Below are positions 38,354-47,280 of a stretch of 64,000 nt of DNA, piece after piece (positions within the stretch are counted from its first letter, which is position 1; each line of letters opens with the position of its first letter). The stretch is from Sandaracinaceae bacterium (lineage in GTDB: Bacteria; Myxococcota_A; Polyangia; Polyangiales; Houyiibacteriaceae). The translations under genes were made by a program, and so were the position numbers. The notes below the pieces were generated by a model. The model searched no databases. It had not been told where the DNA came from and worked only from the letters and a program-made list of their open reading frames with translations. Location: NCBI GenBank assembly GCA_020633055.1, contig JACKEJ010000008.1, positions 682,001 through 746,000 on the forward strand. The letters are read 5' to 3'.

Positions 38354-39106
38354 ATGTCGCGCTCCGTCACGCTGCACGAGTGGCTCGCCGAGGCCCCCTT
38401 CACGCTGGGCATGAGCTCGGGCTTCTTCGGCTTCTTCGCGCATGCGGGGGTGCTCGCGGCGCTCGAGGAGCGGGGACTCGCCCCCAGCGCGGTGGCGGGC
38501 TCGAGCGCGGGCGCGCTGGTCACGGGCGCTTGGGCCGGTGGGGTGTGCAGCGAGGAGCTGCGCGACACGCTGCTGAGCCTGCGGCGCCCGGACTTCTGGG
38601 ACCCGGCGCCCGGCGCGGGGCTGCTGCGAGGGCAGCTGTTCCGCGACCGGCTGGACGCGCTGCTCCGGCACAAGACCTTCGAGGCCTGCCGGGTCCCCGC
38701 CAGCCTGGTGGTGCACGACGTCTTCGCCCGCCGCGCCCTGCCCGTGTCCTCGGGAGACCTGGCGGCCGCCATCCACGCCTCCTGCGCCGTCCCGGGCATG
38801 TTCCACCCCGTGCGGGTGCAGGGCCGCCTGATGGTCGACGGTGGCGTGACCGACCGTGCAGGCCTGTGTGGGGTGCCAGAGGACCGGCGCGTGCTCTACC
38901 ACCACCTGGCCTCACGCTCCCCGTGGCGACGACCGGGCAGCCCTGCGCTGCGCGTCCCGACACGCGCCAACCTGGTCGCGCTGGTGGTTCCGGACCTGCC
39001 GCGCCTGAGCCCCTTTCGCCTCGGCGAGGCCCAGGTGGCGTACGAGCGAGCGCTGGCCACCACCCGGCGACGGCTGGACCAGCCTCTTCCCGAGGATGCC
39101 GGTTGA
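38354..39106 (+). CDS. Patatin-like phospholipase
   Basis: The 250-residue protein carries the patatin elements: a glycine-rich oxyanion loop MSSGFFGFFAHAGVLAAL, the nucleophile elbow AGSSAGALVTGAW (GxSxG), and the catalytic Asp in MVDGGVTDRAG. Patatins are lipid acyl hydrolases with a Ser-Asp dyad. The start MSRSVTLHEW at 38354 lacks a signal peptide, so it is cytosolic unless secreted another way. It is divergent from the PBP-like gene across 107 bp. An upstream in-frame extension exists but has no conserved feature. Confidence 0.85.
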   Translation: MSRSVTLHEWLAEAPFTLGMSSGFFGFFAHAGVLAALEERGLAPSAVAGSSAGALVTGAWAGGVCSEELRDTLLSLRRPDFWDPAPGAGLLRGQLFRDRLDALLRHKTFEACRVPASLVVHDVFARRALPVSSGDLAAAIHASCAVPGMFHPVRVQGRLMVDGGVTDRAGLCGVPEDRRVLYHHLASRSPWRRPGSPALRVPTRANLVALVVPDLPRLSPFRLGEAQVAYERALATTRRRLDQPLPEDAG

Positions 39107-39262
39107 CCCAAGGACATGTCCTCGGACGCGGTTAGAGTCGCTACCCAGAGACGGAAACGATCCCGAAGTGCCCTTGAACTGCACACCTCCGTCCGCTAGC
39201 CTCGTACTTATCGCGCCGTGCACGGAACTTCCGGCGGCATCCCCCGCGCCCCGACAGCTTCT

Positions 39263-40768
39263 ATGACCGAACCACTGCCCGCTGCTCCCGACGCCCATGA
39301 CGACCTGAGCCAGACCGGCGTCGCGGTCGGTGATGTCCTCGCTGGCAAGTACAAGGTGGATCAAGTCCTCGGCGCCGGAGGCATGGGTGTCGTGGTGCGC
39401 GCCACGCACCAGATCCTGAACAGCAAGGTCGCGATGAAGTTCTTGCTGCCCGAGTACGTGAACAACTCGGGCATCGTCGAGCGCTTCCTGCGCGAGGCGC
39501 GCGCGGCCGTGTCCATCAAGAACCCGCATGTGGCAGGCGTCATCGACGTAGGCACGCTCGAGAGCGGCTCGCCCTACATCGTGATGGAGTATCTGCAGGG
39601 GCGCGACCTGGCCGACGTGCTCGAAGCCGAGGTCTACGTGCGCGACGTGGCGCGCGCGGCCAAGTTCATCCTGCAGGCCTGTGAAGGCCTCGCCGCGGCG
39701 CACGCCAACGGCATCGTCCACCGCGACATCAAGCCGGGCAACCTGTTCATCACCAACGCGTCCGACGGAACGGAGCAGGTGAAGGTGCTCGACTTCGGCA
39801 TCTCCAAGTCCGGCACCGAGCTGAACAACCTCACGCGCACGGGCGCGGTCATGGGCTCCCCCATGTACATGTCGCCCGAGCAGATGCGCAGCACGCGCAA
39901 CGTGGACGCCCGGTCCGACGTGTGGTCCCTCGGGGTGGTCGCGTTCGAGCTGCTCACGGGTCGCCTCCCCTACGAGGCCGAGACGATGACCGAGCTGGTC
40001 GCGATGGTGCTGGAGCACGACCCTCCGCGCACCCGGGATCTGCGGCCCGACATCCCGGCGGCGCTGGACGACGCCGTCGCGGGCGCGCTCACGAAGAACC
40101 CCGACAACCGCTACGCCGACGTCGCCGACTTCGCGAACGACATCGCCATCGCCGTGGGTGACCCCAGCCTCCACGAGCAAGCGCAGCGCATCCGTCGCAT
40201 CGTGTCGCGCGGCGTCGCCGACATGACGGGCTCGCAGCAGATCTCGTCCAGCACGGGCATGCCGCTCGCGCGCTCGCACATCCGCACGCGCCCCGACGAA
40301 GAAAAGAAGCGCAAGGTGCTGCTGGGCGTGGCCGCGCTGGCCGCGCTGCTCGTGGCGGGTGGGCTCGGCGCCTACTTCGCCAGCTCGCGCAACGCGCCGG
40401 CCCCCGAGGCCCAGGTCACCCCCGCCGAGAGCCCCATGGAGGTCCCGCTCCCCACGGTGCCCGCCGTCGAAGCCGTGGGTGCTGCCGCCACGGCCGAGGT
40501 ACCCGCGGTCGAGCCTGCGCCTCCCGCGGTCGAGGTCGAGCCCGCCGTGGCCGAAGCGACGCCCAACGAGACCGCCGACACCGAGGAAGCGGACGGCGAG
40601 CACCACCGCTCGAGCTCGTCCTCGTCGTCCAGCAGCTCACGCAGCAGCAGCCGCTCCAGCAGCTCCAGCCGAAGCGCGATGACCACCACGCAGGCGCAGA
40701 CAGCCCCAGCCGCCACCCCGCCGCCAACCATGACCAGCCCGGCGAACCTGCTGCTCGACCGCAACTGA
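39263..40768 (+). CDS. Hanks-type Ser/Thr protein kinase with TM segment and Ser-rich tail
   Basis: The 501-residue protein has a full kinase domain (about 30-300): glycine loop LGAGGMGVVVRA, Lys 59 in VAMK, HRDIKPGN at 153-160, DFG at 177-179, and MSPEQ. A TM helix spans about 351-373. The extracellular tail is Pro/Glu/Ala-rich and then nearly poly-Ser with Arg (about 456-482), ending TSPANLLLDRN. There is no PEGA domain. The ATG at 39263 (MTEPLPAAP) is preferred to 39218. Such kinases regulate development and envelope functions in myxobacteria; the target is unknown. Confidence 0.93.
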   Translation: MTEPLPAAPDAHDDLSQTGVAVGDVLAGKYKVDQVLGAGGMGVVVRATHQILNSKVAMKFLLPEYVNNSGIVERFLREARAAVSIKNPHVAGVIDVGTLESGSPYIVMEYLQGRDLADVLEAEVYVRDVARAAKFILQACEGLAAAHANGIVHRDIKPGNLFITNASDGTEQVKVLDFGISKSGTELNNLTRTGAVMGSPMYMSPEQMRSTRNVDARSDVWSLGVVAFELLTGRLPYEAETMTELVAMVLEHDPPRTRDLRPDIPAALDDAVAGALTKNPDNRYADVADFANDIAIAVGDPSLHEQAQRIRRIVSRGVADMTGSQQISSSTGMPLARSHIRTRPDEEKKRKVLLGVAALAALLVAGGLGAYFASSRNAPAPEAQVTPAESPMEVPLPTVPAVEAVGAAATAEVPAVEPAPPAVEVEPAVAEATPNETADTEEADGEHHRSSSSSSSSSSRSSSRSSSSSRSAMTTTQAQTAPAATPPPTMTSPANLLLDRN

Positions 40769-40841
40769 GCGCGCACCGCGGGCGTCCGCTGGCGCACGGC
40801 CGTGGTGCCCTGCGGGCGCCGCTCCGTCCCCACGCGAGCGG

Positions 40842-41795
40842 TCAGATGAGCGTGCGCCGCATCATCTTGTTGCCGCCCGTCCGGATCTTGGCGCTCCACT
40901 CCGGCTTGAAGAGCCAGTCGTGCCCGTACTGGCGCGCATAGTCGTAGAACTCCATCTCGACCGGGCTCTTGGCCTCCGCCCCCTTGCGCAGCTGGAAGCG
41001 CAGCTGCTGCCCGTAGTGCAGGTAGCCGGTGCGGCGGTGCCAGTCCTCGACGCTCCAGCCTTCGAGCAACATCTCCACCTGCGGGTGGAGCCGCTCGGGG
41101 TTCCAGACGAGGTAGTGCTCCCCCTGCTGGCGGCCCTGGTCGCCCGTGGGGAAGCGCTCGATGATGTAGCCCCCGTTGGGCGCCTTGAGCGAGAGCAGCA
41201 GGTTGGTGCCCGCGAAGTCCACCTCGACGTCAGGGCTGCGGCGCTCGTACAGCAGCTCACCCTTCTCGCTGCGCGTGGCCGCCAGCAGCACCGCGGCGTC
41301 GACCTCGGCCACTCCGTAGCCGTGCAGCATGGACATGTGTGTGCCGTGCCGCTCGCACACGTCGCGCAGCGCGTTCTCGAGCGAGCGTGGCGTGGTGTAG
41401 CCCCCCACCCCGCACAGGATGGAGTCCGGCATGGGATGCCCACCGCCCGCGTGCTTGAACAGCAGGTGGGCCAAGAAGAGCGTCTGTCCGAGCAGCATCA
41501 CGGGGAGGCCCTCCTCGTGCGCCAGGTGCAGGGCACGCGAGGCCGTCGTGTAGCTGAGGTAGGAGTCCACCGTCACGCCGAAGTCGAAGCTGCCGATGTG
41601 CGCCGGATACGTGTTGATCACGATGGGCATGCGGTCGCCGAACGTGGCGACCAGCCCCGGCCAGCGCGCCTTGATCAGCCCAAGCAAGTTGCCGCCCTTC
41701 TGGGTGATTCGGAAGCCGTGGGGATCGCGGTTGGTGCTGCCCGAGGAGTACGAGAGCACGTCGCCGGCGGAGATGGTGGGCTTGGGTCGGGTCAT
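40842..41795 (-). CDS. Adenylate-forming (acyl-CoA ligase/PaaK-like) related protein
   Basis: The 317-residue protein starts just before a motif resembling core A3 of adenylating enzymes (VLSYSSGSTN) and later has HGYGVAEVDAAVLLAATRSEKG, like the A5 region (YGxTE). The large N-terminal subdomain of normal acyl-CoA ligases is absent; homology seems to start with the Ser/Thr/Gly loop. The C-terminal half (DVEVDFAGTNLLLSLKAPNG, HYGQQLRFQLRKGAEAKSPV) is not assigned. The call is tentative. It is divergent from a GNAT gene with a 76-bp spacer that contains a TTGA...TCAA palindrome. Confidence 0.5.
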   Translation of the reverse strand: MTRPKPTISAGDVLSYSSGSTNRDPHGFRITQKGGNLLGLIKARWPGLVATFGDRMPIVINTYPAHIGSFDFGVTVDSYLSYTTASRALHLAHEEGLPVMLLGQTLFLAHLLFKHAGGGHPMPDSILCGVGGYTTPRSLENALRDVCERHGTHMSMLHGYGVAEVDAAVLLAATRSEKGELLYERRSPDVEVDFAGTNLLLSLKAPNGGYIIERFPTGDQGRQQGEHYLVWNPERLHPQVEMLLEGWSVEDWHRRTGYLHYGQQLRFQLRKGAEAKSPVEMEFYDYARQYGHDWLFKPEWSAKIRTGGNKMMRRTLI

Positions 41796-41834
41796 GGAAA
41801 AGCGGGGGGGAGTCGAGGGCGGCGATGGCGATTG

Positions 41835-41852
41835 CTTGACCGAGCGATCAAG
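41835..41852. promoter_or_regulatory. Possible TetR-type operator palindrome
   Basis: The sequence CTTGACCGAGCGATCAAG has complementary ends (CTTGA and TCAAG) around CCGAGCGA and resembles TTGACCGxxCGxTCAA operators of TetR-family repressors of lipid genes. It lies between two divergent starts (41795 and 41872). No regulator gene is adjacent. Confidence 0.4.
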
Positions 41853-41871
41853 ACCTCCGTATCGTGCCGCC

Positions 41872-42378
41872 ATGTCTATCAGGGCGCGCGTGGGAACGAT
41901 CGAGGACTTGGAGCGAATCTACGCCATCTGGGAGGGCGGGATCGAAAACAGTTTGGGAGGCAAGCCGCCCGACGGTGTGGACTACAAGGCCTACTACCGT
42001 GCGCGTCTGGAAGAGTCTAACGAGACTTTTCCATTCTTCGTCGTAGAAAAAGACGGCGTGGTCGTGTCTTGGACCAGCCTGACCCCGTTCCGCGCCAACA
42101 TCGCGGTGCGTGACAACATGGCGGAGATCAGCGTGTACACGGACCCCGCCTACTGGGGTCAGCCGGTGACCACGCCCGCCGTGGACATGTTGTTCGACCA
42201 CGCGGACAGGGACCCGAACCTCCAGTTCCTGGTCGCGTTCATCGCCACGACCAACGCGCGCGCCACGGGCCTGGCGCGTCAGTATGGGTTGATCAAGATG
42301 CACGAGCTGGCGCCCACCGCGAAGGCACCGAACAACCCGCCGCTGAACCTGTACCTGTACCGCTGCGGCGAGCGCTGA
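41872..42378 (+). CDS. GNAT family N-acetyltransferase
   Basis: The 168-residue protein follows the GNAT fold: MSIRARVGTIEDLERIYAIW, FFVVEKDGVVVSWTSLTPF, an acceptor strand MAEISVYTDPAYWGQPVTTPAVDML, and the C-terminal NARATGLARQYGL. The acetyl-CoA loop, usually QxxGxG/A, reads WGQPVTTPAVDML and is weakly conserved, so activity is plausible but not certain. It is divergent from the adenylate-forming-like gene. The substrate is unknown. Confidence 0.75.
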   Translation: MSIRARVGTIEDLERIYAIWEGGIENSLGGKPPDGVDYKAYYRARLEESNETFPFFVVEKDGVVVSWTSLTPFRANIAVRDNMAEISVYTDPAYWGQPVTTPAVDMLFDHADRDPNLQFLVAFIATTNARATGLARQYGLIKMHELAPTAKAPNNPPLNLYLYRCGER

Positions 42379-42404
42379 GCCGTTCGCCGCGGGGCGCGTG
42401 TGGA

Positions 42405-43286
42405 TCACTCCGGCAACAGGCGCACCGTGGTGAGCGTGTCGGGCTCGATCAGCAGCGTGTCCTCCGCCACCAGCGTCCCGCTCCGGGTCTCGAAGTCGAA
42501 GGTGTCGGCGACGAACGCGCGGACGACCATCGTGCCGGGCTCGAGGGCGCGGAAGCCGCCTAGACCCGTCACGTCCGTGACCTCGTTGGCGGGGGCGCTG
42601 GCGATGACCACCATGCCGTCGCTGAAGTAGAACGGCGCCGTGTCCTCCCCGATGCTGGCCGGGGTGGTGACCTCGAAGTGGATGTTGGGCGCGTTGACGT
42701 CGTTGCAGTCCACCGCGTTGATGGCCACGTCGCCGAACGCAGCGTCCTGCGTGACCGCAGCCTCGGGGTAGATCAGGAACTCACGCACGCCCGTCGTCAT
42801 GGCTTGGATCGGGAACGGCTCCTCGCGCGTGACGTTGATGGGCTGGCTGAAGTACCAGAGGTAGGGCACCCAGTCCTTGCCCTCGGCGTCGTCCGCGCCG
42901 TCGGCGTCCTCGATGCGCAGGTAGCCGTTGAACCCCGCGGAGACGGGAACCACCACCAGGCCAGTCTCGTCCGGGAGGTACGGCGTACCAAAGTCGCACG
43001 CCGCGCCGAGCCGCGAGTTGCAGCGCACGACCTGCACGCCCGGGACCTCCTGGCTGCCACCGATGTCGACGATCTGCGCGCGAATCTCCACGGCGGAGCC
43101 GTCGCTCATGGGCGGCACCACGTTGCCCACGCAGCGGAGGTCGCGCCCTACGGCAGGCGGCTCGAGCTCCGTGTCCTCGATCCCGATGATCTCGACGCAG
43201 CCGACCAGATGGAACCCCAGCAGGATGCCTGGAAGCATGCGCGTCCACTTGGACGCAAGGAGCGACGAGGGGGCGTTCGCGTTCAT
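42405..43286 (-). CDS. Lipoprotein of unknown function
   Basis: The N-terminus has a lipoprotein signal ending in the lipobox LVGC at residue 30. The 260-residue mature part is beta-rich and acidic, with several Cys and DCNDVNAPNIHFEVTTPAS, GLVVVPVSAGFNGYLRIEDA and FRALEPGTMVVRAFVAD, which fits a Big/CarboxypepD_reg-like sandwich. No family is certain. Its start overlaps the upstream gene's stop by 1 bp (43286), so it is probably cotranscribed with the TPR-type protein. Confidence 0.8.
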   Translation of the reverse strand: MNANAPSSLLASKWTRMLPGILLGFHLVGCVEIIGIEDTELEPPAVGRDLRCVGNVVPPMSDGSAVEIRAQIVDIGGSQEVPGVQVVRCNSRLGAACDFGTPYLPDETGLVVVPVSAGFNGYLRIEDADGADDAEGKDWVPYLWYFSQPINVTREEPFPIQAMTTGVREFLIYPEAAVTQDAAFGDVAINAVDCNDVNAPNIHFEVTTPASIGEDTAPFYFSDGMVVIASAPANEVTDVTGLGGFRALEPGTMVVRAFVADTFDFETRSGTLVAEDTLLIEPDTLTTVRLLPE

Positions 43287-44338
43287 CAGAAAGACCCTTC
43301 CAGGCTGAATCCGCCGCCCTGCCGACCAAAGCGGGGCGTGAAGCGCAGGTTGACGGTGCTGTCGTCCGCGTCCGTGTCGTCCTCGCCGTCATCGCGGCCC
43401 GACAAGATCAAGAGGACGATGCCGGTCACGGCGACGGTACCGCCAGCGACGAGCAACCCCGTCCCGATGTTGGCGCGCGTCGCTGCTGTCTCGGCGTCCG
43501 CCTGGTCCGTGGCGGTGGCGCAGTAGACACCAGGCGGCAGGTCCGTCCGATCGGGCCGCTCGCGACAGTCGGCGCCATCCCACAGGTTCTTGGCGTTGAT
43601 CCCGAGCCCGAGGCCCGCACCCAGCGTCGCCACGCCGATCGCGGCCGTCGCCCAGCCCGCGACACGCAGGCCGTTGACCGGCTCGGGAGGCGTGACGGGC
43701 ACCACCGGCACCTGCGTCAGTGGACGTTCGGGCTCCTCGACCACCGGCGCCAGCTCGAGGGCGGGGACGCGCAGCTCCACGACGCTGCCTTCGCCCGTGG
43801 CCACCACGGAGCCCTCCCAAGGGATGTGGCCGGGGGCGCTCGCCTGCACGGGCCACTCACCCGCGTCGATGGGGATGGCGACGCTCCACATCACGTCGTC
43901 GAAGGGGCGACCACCGACGTTGACCACCATGCCGCGCACCGGGCGCTCGACGACGACCCGCACGCGGATGAGACGCGGCTCGAGCTCGGCCGCGCGCTGG
44001 CGTGCGAGCTGCTCACGCTCCGGCGACCCGCTGCGCCCCGCGAGGGCAGCTGCCTCCAGGAACGTGGCCCACGCGCTGGCGTGGCGACCGGCCTGCTCCC
44101 AGCACACGCCGAGGTTGAGCAGCGTGCCCACGGCGACGTCGAGGCGGTTGCTGGCTTCGAACTTGGGGCACGCCTCTTCGTAGTTGCCCTCCTCCATGAG
44201 GCGCCGCCCTTCACGGAAGAGCGCCTCGGCGGCAGCCTGAGACCCACTGGTCTGCGCGTCCGCGCGCTGCGGCGCGAACGACAGCGGTACGAGCAGCCCC
44301 AGGAGGGCGACCCCAAGAAAAAGGCGGGTGTTCGTCAT
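43286..44338 (-). CDS. Exported TPR/PEGA-like envelope protein with C-terminal TM segments
   Basis: The 350-residue protein has a signal peptide (MTNTRLFLGVALLGLLVPLS to ADA), a TPR-like helical domain (ALFREGRRLMEEGNYEEACP, FEASNRLDVAVGTLLNLGVC), and a beta region with PEGA-like IPIDAGEWPVQASAPGHIPW. After a Pro-rich linker come two hydrophobic helices (AGWATAAIGVATLGAGLGLG and GTGLLVAGGTVAVTGIVLLI). This order is shared with the protein at 44961-46073. It is a common myxobacterial arrangement linked to kinases; the exact role is unknown. Confidence 0.85.
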   Translation of the reverse strand: MTNTRLFLGVALLGLLVPLSFAPQRADAQTSGSQAAAEALFREGRRLMEEGNYEEACPKFEASNRLDVAVGTLLNLGVCWEQAGRHASAWATFLEAAALAGRSGSPEREQLARQRAAELEPRLIRVRVVVERPVRGMVVNVGGRPFDDVMWSVAIPIDAGEWPVQASAPGHIPWEGSVVATGEGSVVELRVPALELAPVVEEPERPLTQVPVVPVTPPEPVNGLRVAGWATAAIGVATLGAGLGLGINAKNLWDGADCRERPDRTDLPPGVYCATATDQADAETAATRANIGTGLLVAGGTVAVTGIVLLILSGRDDGEDDTDADDSTVNLRFTPRFGRQGGGFSLEGSF

Positions 44339-44460
44339 GACGGCTGGACGATAGTAGTTCAGCGTGGATGTCGTGTCCAAATGTGCGGGGTGAGGCGGGC
44401 CATCACGAACCGCCCGAGACGCCATCGCGTGTGGCGCGCGATCCACACGCGCCGCGATGA

Positions 44461-44907
44461 TCAGCCGTCGGGCAGGAAGCGCGCGCGCTCGGCCGGAGAA
44501 GGGATCAGGCACAGCTCCTTCTTGCCGAAGAGCTTGTACCGGTTCTTGGCCACACGGTCGTACAGCCAGTTGCGCAAGAAGACCGGGATCACGCGCCCCA
44601 CCGTCAGCAGCGGCCACGGGAAGCGCAGGTAGCGCACCGCCCGCAGGAACGCGCTCGACTGCGAGTAGGGCACGCCGCGCTCGACGAAGAGCATGGTGTC
44701 GATGTCGTCCGGGTCGAGCCCCGCGTAGCGCAGCAGCGCGCGCCCGGTCTCGGTCTGCACGGCCCCGATGCGCAGGTTGGCCTTGGGGTCGTTGCGCAGG
44801 ATGAAGTGCACCCAGCCACTGCACACGACGCACTCGGCGTCGAACAGGATGACCAGGTCGTCGGGGCCGACGGCCTCGGGCAGCGCGCCATGGATGGGGC
44901 GCCTCAT
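44461..44907 (-). CDS. DCC (DUF393) thiol-disulfide oxidoreductase family protein
   Basis: The 148-residue protein starts MRRPIHGALP and has the family signature LVILFDAECVVCSGWVHFIL (a CxxC pair with V-V between), RNDPKANLRIGAVQTETGRA and SSAFLRAVRYLRFPWPLLTV. DUF393/YuxK proteins are small thioredoxin-like folds with the D-x-C-x-x-C motif; here Glu intervenes (DAECVVC). The start at 44907 is the first with full homology. Its role in the surrounding envelope cluster is unknown. Confidence 0.85.
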   Translation of the reverse strand: MRRPIHGALPEAVGPDDLVILFDAECVVCSGWVHFILRNDPKANLRIGAVQTETGRALLRYAGLDPDDIDTMLFVERGVPYSQSSAFLRAVRYLRFPWPLLTVGRVIPVFLRNWLYDRVAKNRYKLFGKKELCLIPSPAERARFLPDG

Positions 44908-44960
44908 GGGGCACACCTCGCGCGCGTGTGGAGATGGAGCATGGCGGGGTCCTCGGCTGG

Positions 44961-46073
44961 CTAGAACGTGCCCTGCAAGTAGAGCGCATCTCCGGTCATA
45001 CGCACGTTGAGCGCGACGGAGCGGTCGCGCCGCAGCCGGAGGGCCAGCTGGATGCCGGAGTAGAGGAACACGCCGCCCAGCACGAAGCCGCCCAGGGACG
45101 TGCCCATGGCGGCCCAGCGGCGACGGCTGATGCGCTCTTGATCCAGACACGGACAGGTGTTGTTCAGCACGTCGAGGCGGCTCAGCCACCACGGCAGCGC
45201 GGCCCCGCCGAGGGCGATCAGCGCGGCGCCCATGACGAGGTGAGAGCGCATGGTGCTGCGCCGCTCGTCCAGGTCGTCGGGCTCGTCGGGCACGGCCGCC
45301 CGCTCGGGTGAGACGTCGGGAGGCGAGGGCACGTCGTCCACCAAGGCCGACTGTGTCTCGTGGGGCTCGGGCTCGGGCTCGGGCTGCGGCTCGGGCTCGG
45401 GTTCAGGCTCGACCTGCGGCTCGGGCGAACGGATCACGGGGCTGACGGGGTCCTGGGTGGCGGTGGGCGCCTGGGCCTGCAACGGGTCGGGCGCAGGGAC
45501 CTCGGGGCGCAGCGCGACCGTGACCTCTTGGGTGGCGCCCGCCTGCACGCGCAGCTCGGAGCTCTGCGCCACGTAGCCGGGCGCGCTCACCTCGAGGTCG
45601 TGGCGGCCGAGCGACAACGTGAGCGAGCCGTCGGGGTCGGGCTGCACGTCCAGCTCGTCGACGCGCAGTTGCACGTCCTGCACCCCGGGCACCACGACGC
45701 GCACGGAACCGACGAAGCGCAGGGCCGCCTCGAGGGCGCGCTGCGCGTCCGCCCGGCGCGCCGCCGAGAGAGGCCGCTGCTGCTCCGCGAGCGAGCGCCG
45801 GAAGTAGCGGACCGCGATGGCGTAGTCGCGCAGCTCGTAGCTCGCCGCACCCAGGAGGCGCAGCGACTCGCCGGAAGGCCGCGCGTTGTAGAGACGCTGG
45901 AGCAGCACGCGCGCCTCCTCCCAGTGCCCGGCCTCGAACTCGGCCAGGGCTTCGCGGGTCAGCGCCGAGGTGTCGACCTGCTGGGCGTGCACGGCGTGCT
46001 GGGCGTGGACGACGCCGAGCGTGACGAGCAGGACGACGAGCAGCGCGCGGAGGTGGTGACGAGGGACGGTCAT
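44961..46073 (-). CDS. Exported TPR/PEGA protein with Pro-Glu repeat linker
   Basis: The 370-residue protein has a signal peptide (ending HAQHAVHAQQ), a TPR-like domain (LAEFEAGHWEEARVLLQRLY, LRLLGAASYELRDYAIAVRY), a PEGA-like domain (LSLGRHDLEVSAPGYVAQSS) and a linker rich in alternating Pro and Glu (about residues 220-250). Two hydrophobic helices follow near the C-terminus (VMGAALIALGGAALPWW, GFVLGGVFLYSGIQLAL). The linker could span the periplasm, like the Pro-rich stalk of TonB-like proteins (inference). It ends close to the start of the DCC gene and begins 2 bp after the lipoprotein gene upstream. Confidence 0.85.
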   Translation of the reverse strand: MTVPRHHLRALLVVLLVTLGVVHAQHAVHAQQVDTSALTREALAEFEAGHWEEARVLLQRLYNARPSGESLRLLGAASYELRDYAIAVRYFRRSLAEQQRPLSAARRADAQRALEAALRFVGSVRVVVPGVQDVQLRVDELDVQPDPDGSLTLSLGRHDLEVSAPGYVAQSSELRVQAGATQEVTVALRPEVPAPDPLQAQAPTATQDPVSPVIRSPEPQVEPEPEPEPQPEPEPEPHETQSALVDDVPSPPDVSPERAAVPDEPDDLDERRSTMRSHLVMGAALIALGGAALPWWLSRLDVLNNTCPCLDQERISRRRWAAMGTSLGGFVLGGVFLYSGIQLALRLRRDRSVALNVRMTGDALYLQGTF

Positions 46074-46075
46074 GC

Positions 46076-47173
46076 TCAGAGCTCCTGGACGATCCACAGC
46101 TGGTCCTCGTCGCCGACGTCGCGGGGGGCCGTGCGAACATCGCTGCTGGCCGTGACATACGAGAGCACCTGCTCCCCGAGGGGCGACGAGGCCGAGCTGC
46201 TGGTGTCCTGCACGAACAGGGAGAAGATGCGCACCACCTTGCTGTTCGGCGTGGGGCAGACCGCGAAGCCGAGCCCGCTGCACGTCCCCACCTCCTCGAA
46301 GCGGATGGCCTGCCCGGTGAAGACGTTGTTGGGGACGGTGTTGCGTGGGTTCACAACGCTCGTGGCGTCGCCGTTGTCAGTCTCGAGCGCGTGCGTGGCC
46401 GTGATGCCCTCACTGGAGAGGAGGGCGTACATGATGGGAGGGTCGCGCAGGTCGGCGTCTTCGAGGACCCACACGGCGCGCGGGTGCGCTCCCTCGATGG
46501 TGGCGAAGTCGTCCGCGTTGGCGAGGACCAGGCTGGCGGGCACCGTGGTGCTCTCGGGCTCCAGCACCTGCAGCGCCGTCTCCCCGCGGCCCGCGTTGTA
46601 GAAGACCACGCGCGCTCCGTCCGCGAGCCCCGCGCCCGCGTTGCGCCGGTTGGGTGGCGGGCGGTTGGGGTCGTCGATCTCGAGCTCGACGGCGGTGAAG
46701 GTCTCGAGCACCGTGCGCTCGATGCCGAAGGCCTCGACCCGCGGCGTTCCGAGGGTGAAGCGGCGCGCGCGGCTGTCGAGCACGGGGTTGTCGATCGCGA
46801 AGCCCGTGATGTTCTGACACACAGGGGAACTCTCCGCGGACGTGAAGTCAGGGTCGATGGAGAACACGACGTTGCCGTACTTGGAGGTGTCGACGACGGC
46901 CCACAGCAGCCCGATCTCGGGCGTGCCGCCATCACCGCATTCGGGGTGAAGCTGCAGGAGCGCCTCCACGACGCCTCCACCCGACGTGACCGCGCGCCCT
47001 TGAAACGTGTAGTCCCCTTGCTCGATCGGCGCGTCGAGCGCCGTGAACACGATGGTCGTCCCATCGCTCTGCATCCACGTGCCAGGCAGGGCATCTACGA
47101 GGGCGATGTCGTCGGTGCACCCCAGGAGGGACACCGCAGCCACCACACTCATCCAACAGCGAAGGAACTTCAT
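46076..47173 (-). CDS. Lipoprotein of unknown function
   Basis: The signal is short and clear: MKFLRCWMSVVAAVSLLGC with lipobox LLGC. The mature part of about 345 residues is beta-rich (GTWMQSDGTTIVFTALDAPI, VRIFSLFVQDTSSSASSPLG) and contains several disulfide-capable cysteines, without a recognised domain. It lies between a kinase gene (108 bp upstream) and the TPR/PEGA gene, and may form one transcript with the genes down to 42405. Confidence 0.8.
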   Translation of the reverse strand: MKFLRCWMSVVAAVSLLGCTDDIALVDALPGTWMQSDGTTIVFTALDAPIEQGDYTFQGRAVTSGGGVVEALLQLHPECGDGGTPEIGLLWAVVDTSKYGNVVFSIDPDFTSAESSPVCQNITGFAIDNPVLDSRARRFTLGTPRVEAFGIERTVLETFTAVELEIDDPNRPPPNRRNAGAGLADGARVVFYNAGRGETALQVLEPESTTVPASLVLANADDFATIEGAHPRAVWVLEDADLRDPPIMYALLSSEGITATHALETDNGDATSVVNPRNTVPNNVFTGQAIRFEEVGTCSGLGFAVCPTPNSKVVRIFSLFVQDTSSSASSPLGEQVLSYVTASSDVRTAPRDVGDEDQLWIVQEL

Positions 47174-47280
47174 CGTCAGCTCCGATCACGGGTCTCCACC
47201 TGGCACCCGAAACGGGACCACACACAGCCTCCCCACAGGACATGCGGGCGGCTGAGCGAGACTGTGCCACAGCGATCGGC

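Noticed and set aside
45360..45430. G/C/T-rich simple repeat (GGGCTC type).
   Set aside because: It encodes the Pro-Glu linker of the TPR/PEGA protein on the minus strand, so it is coding rather than a separate element.
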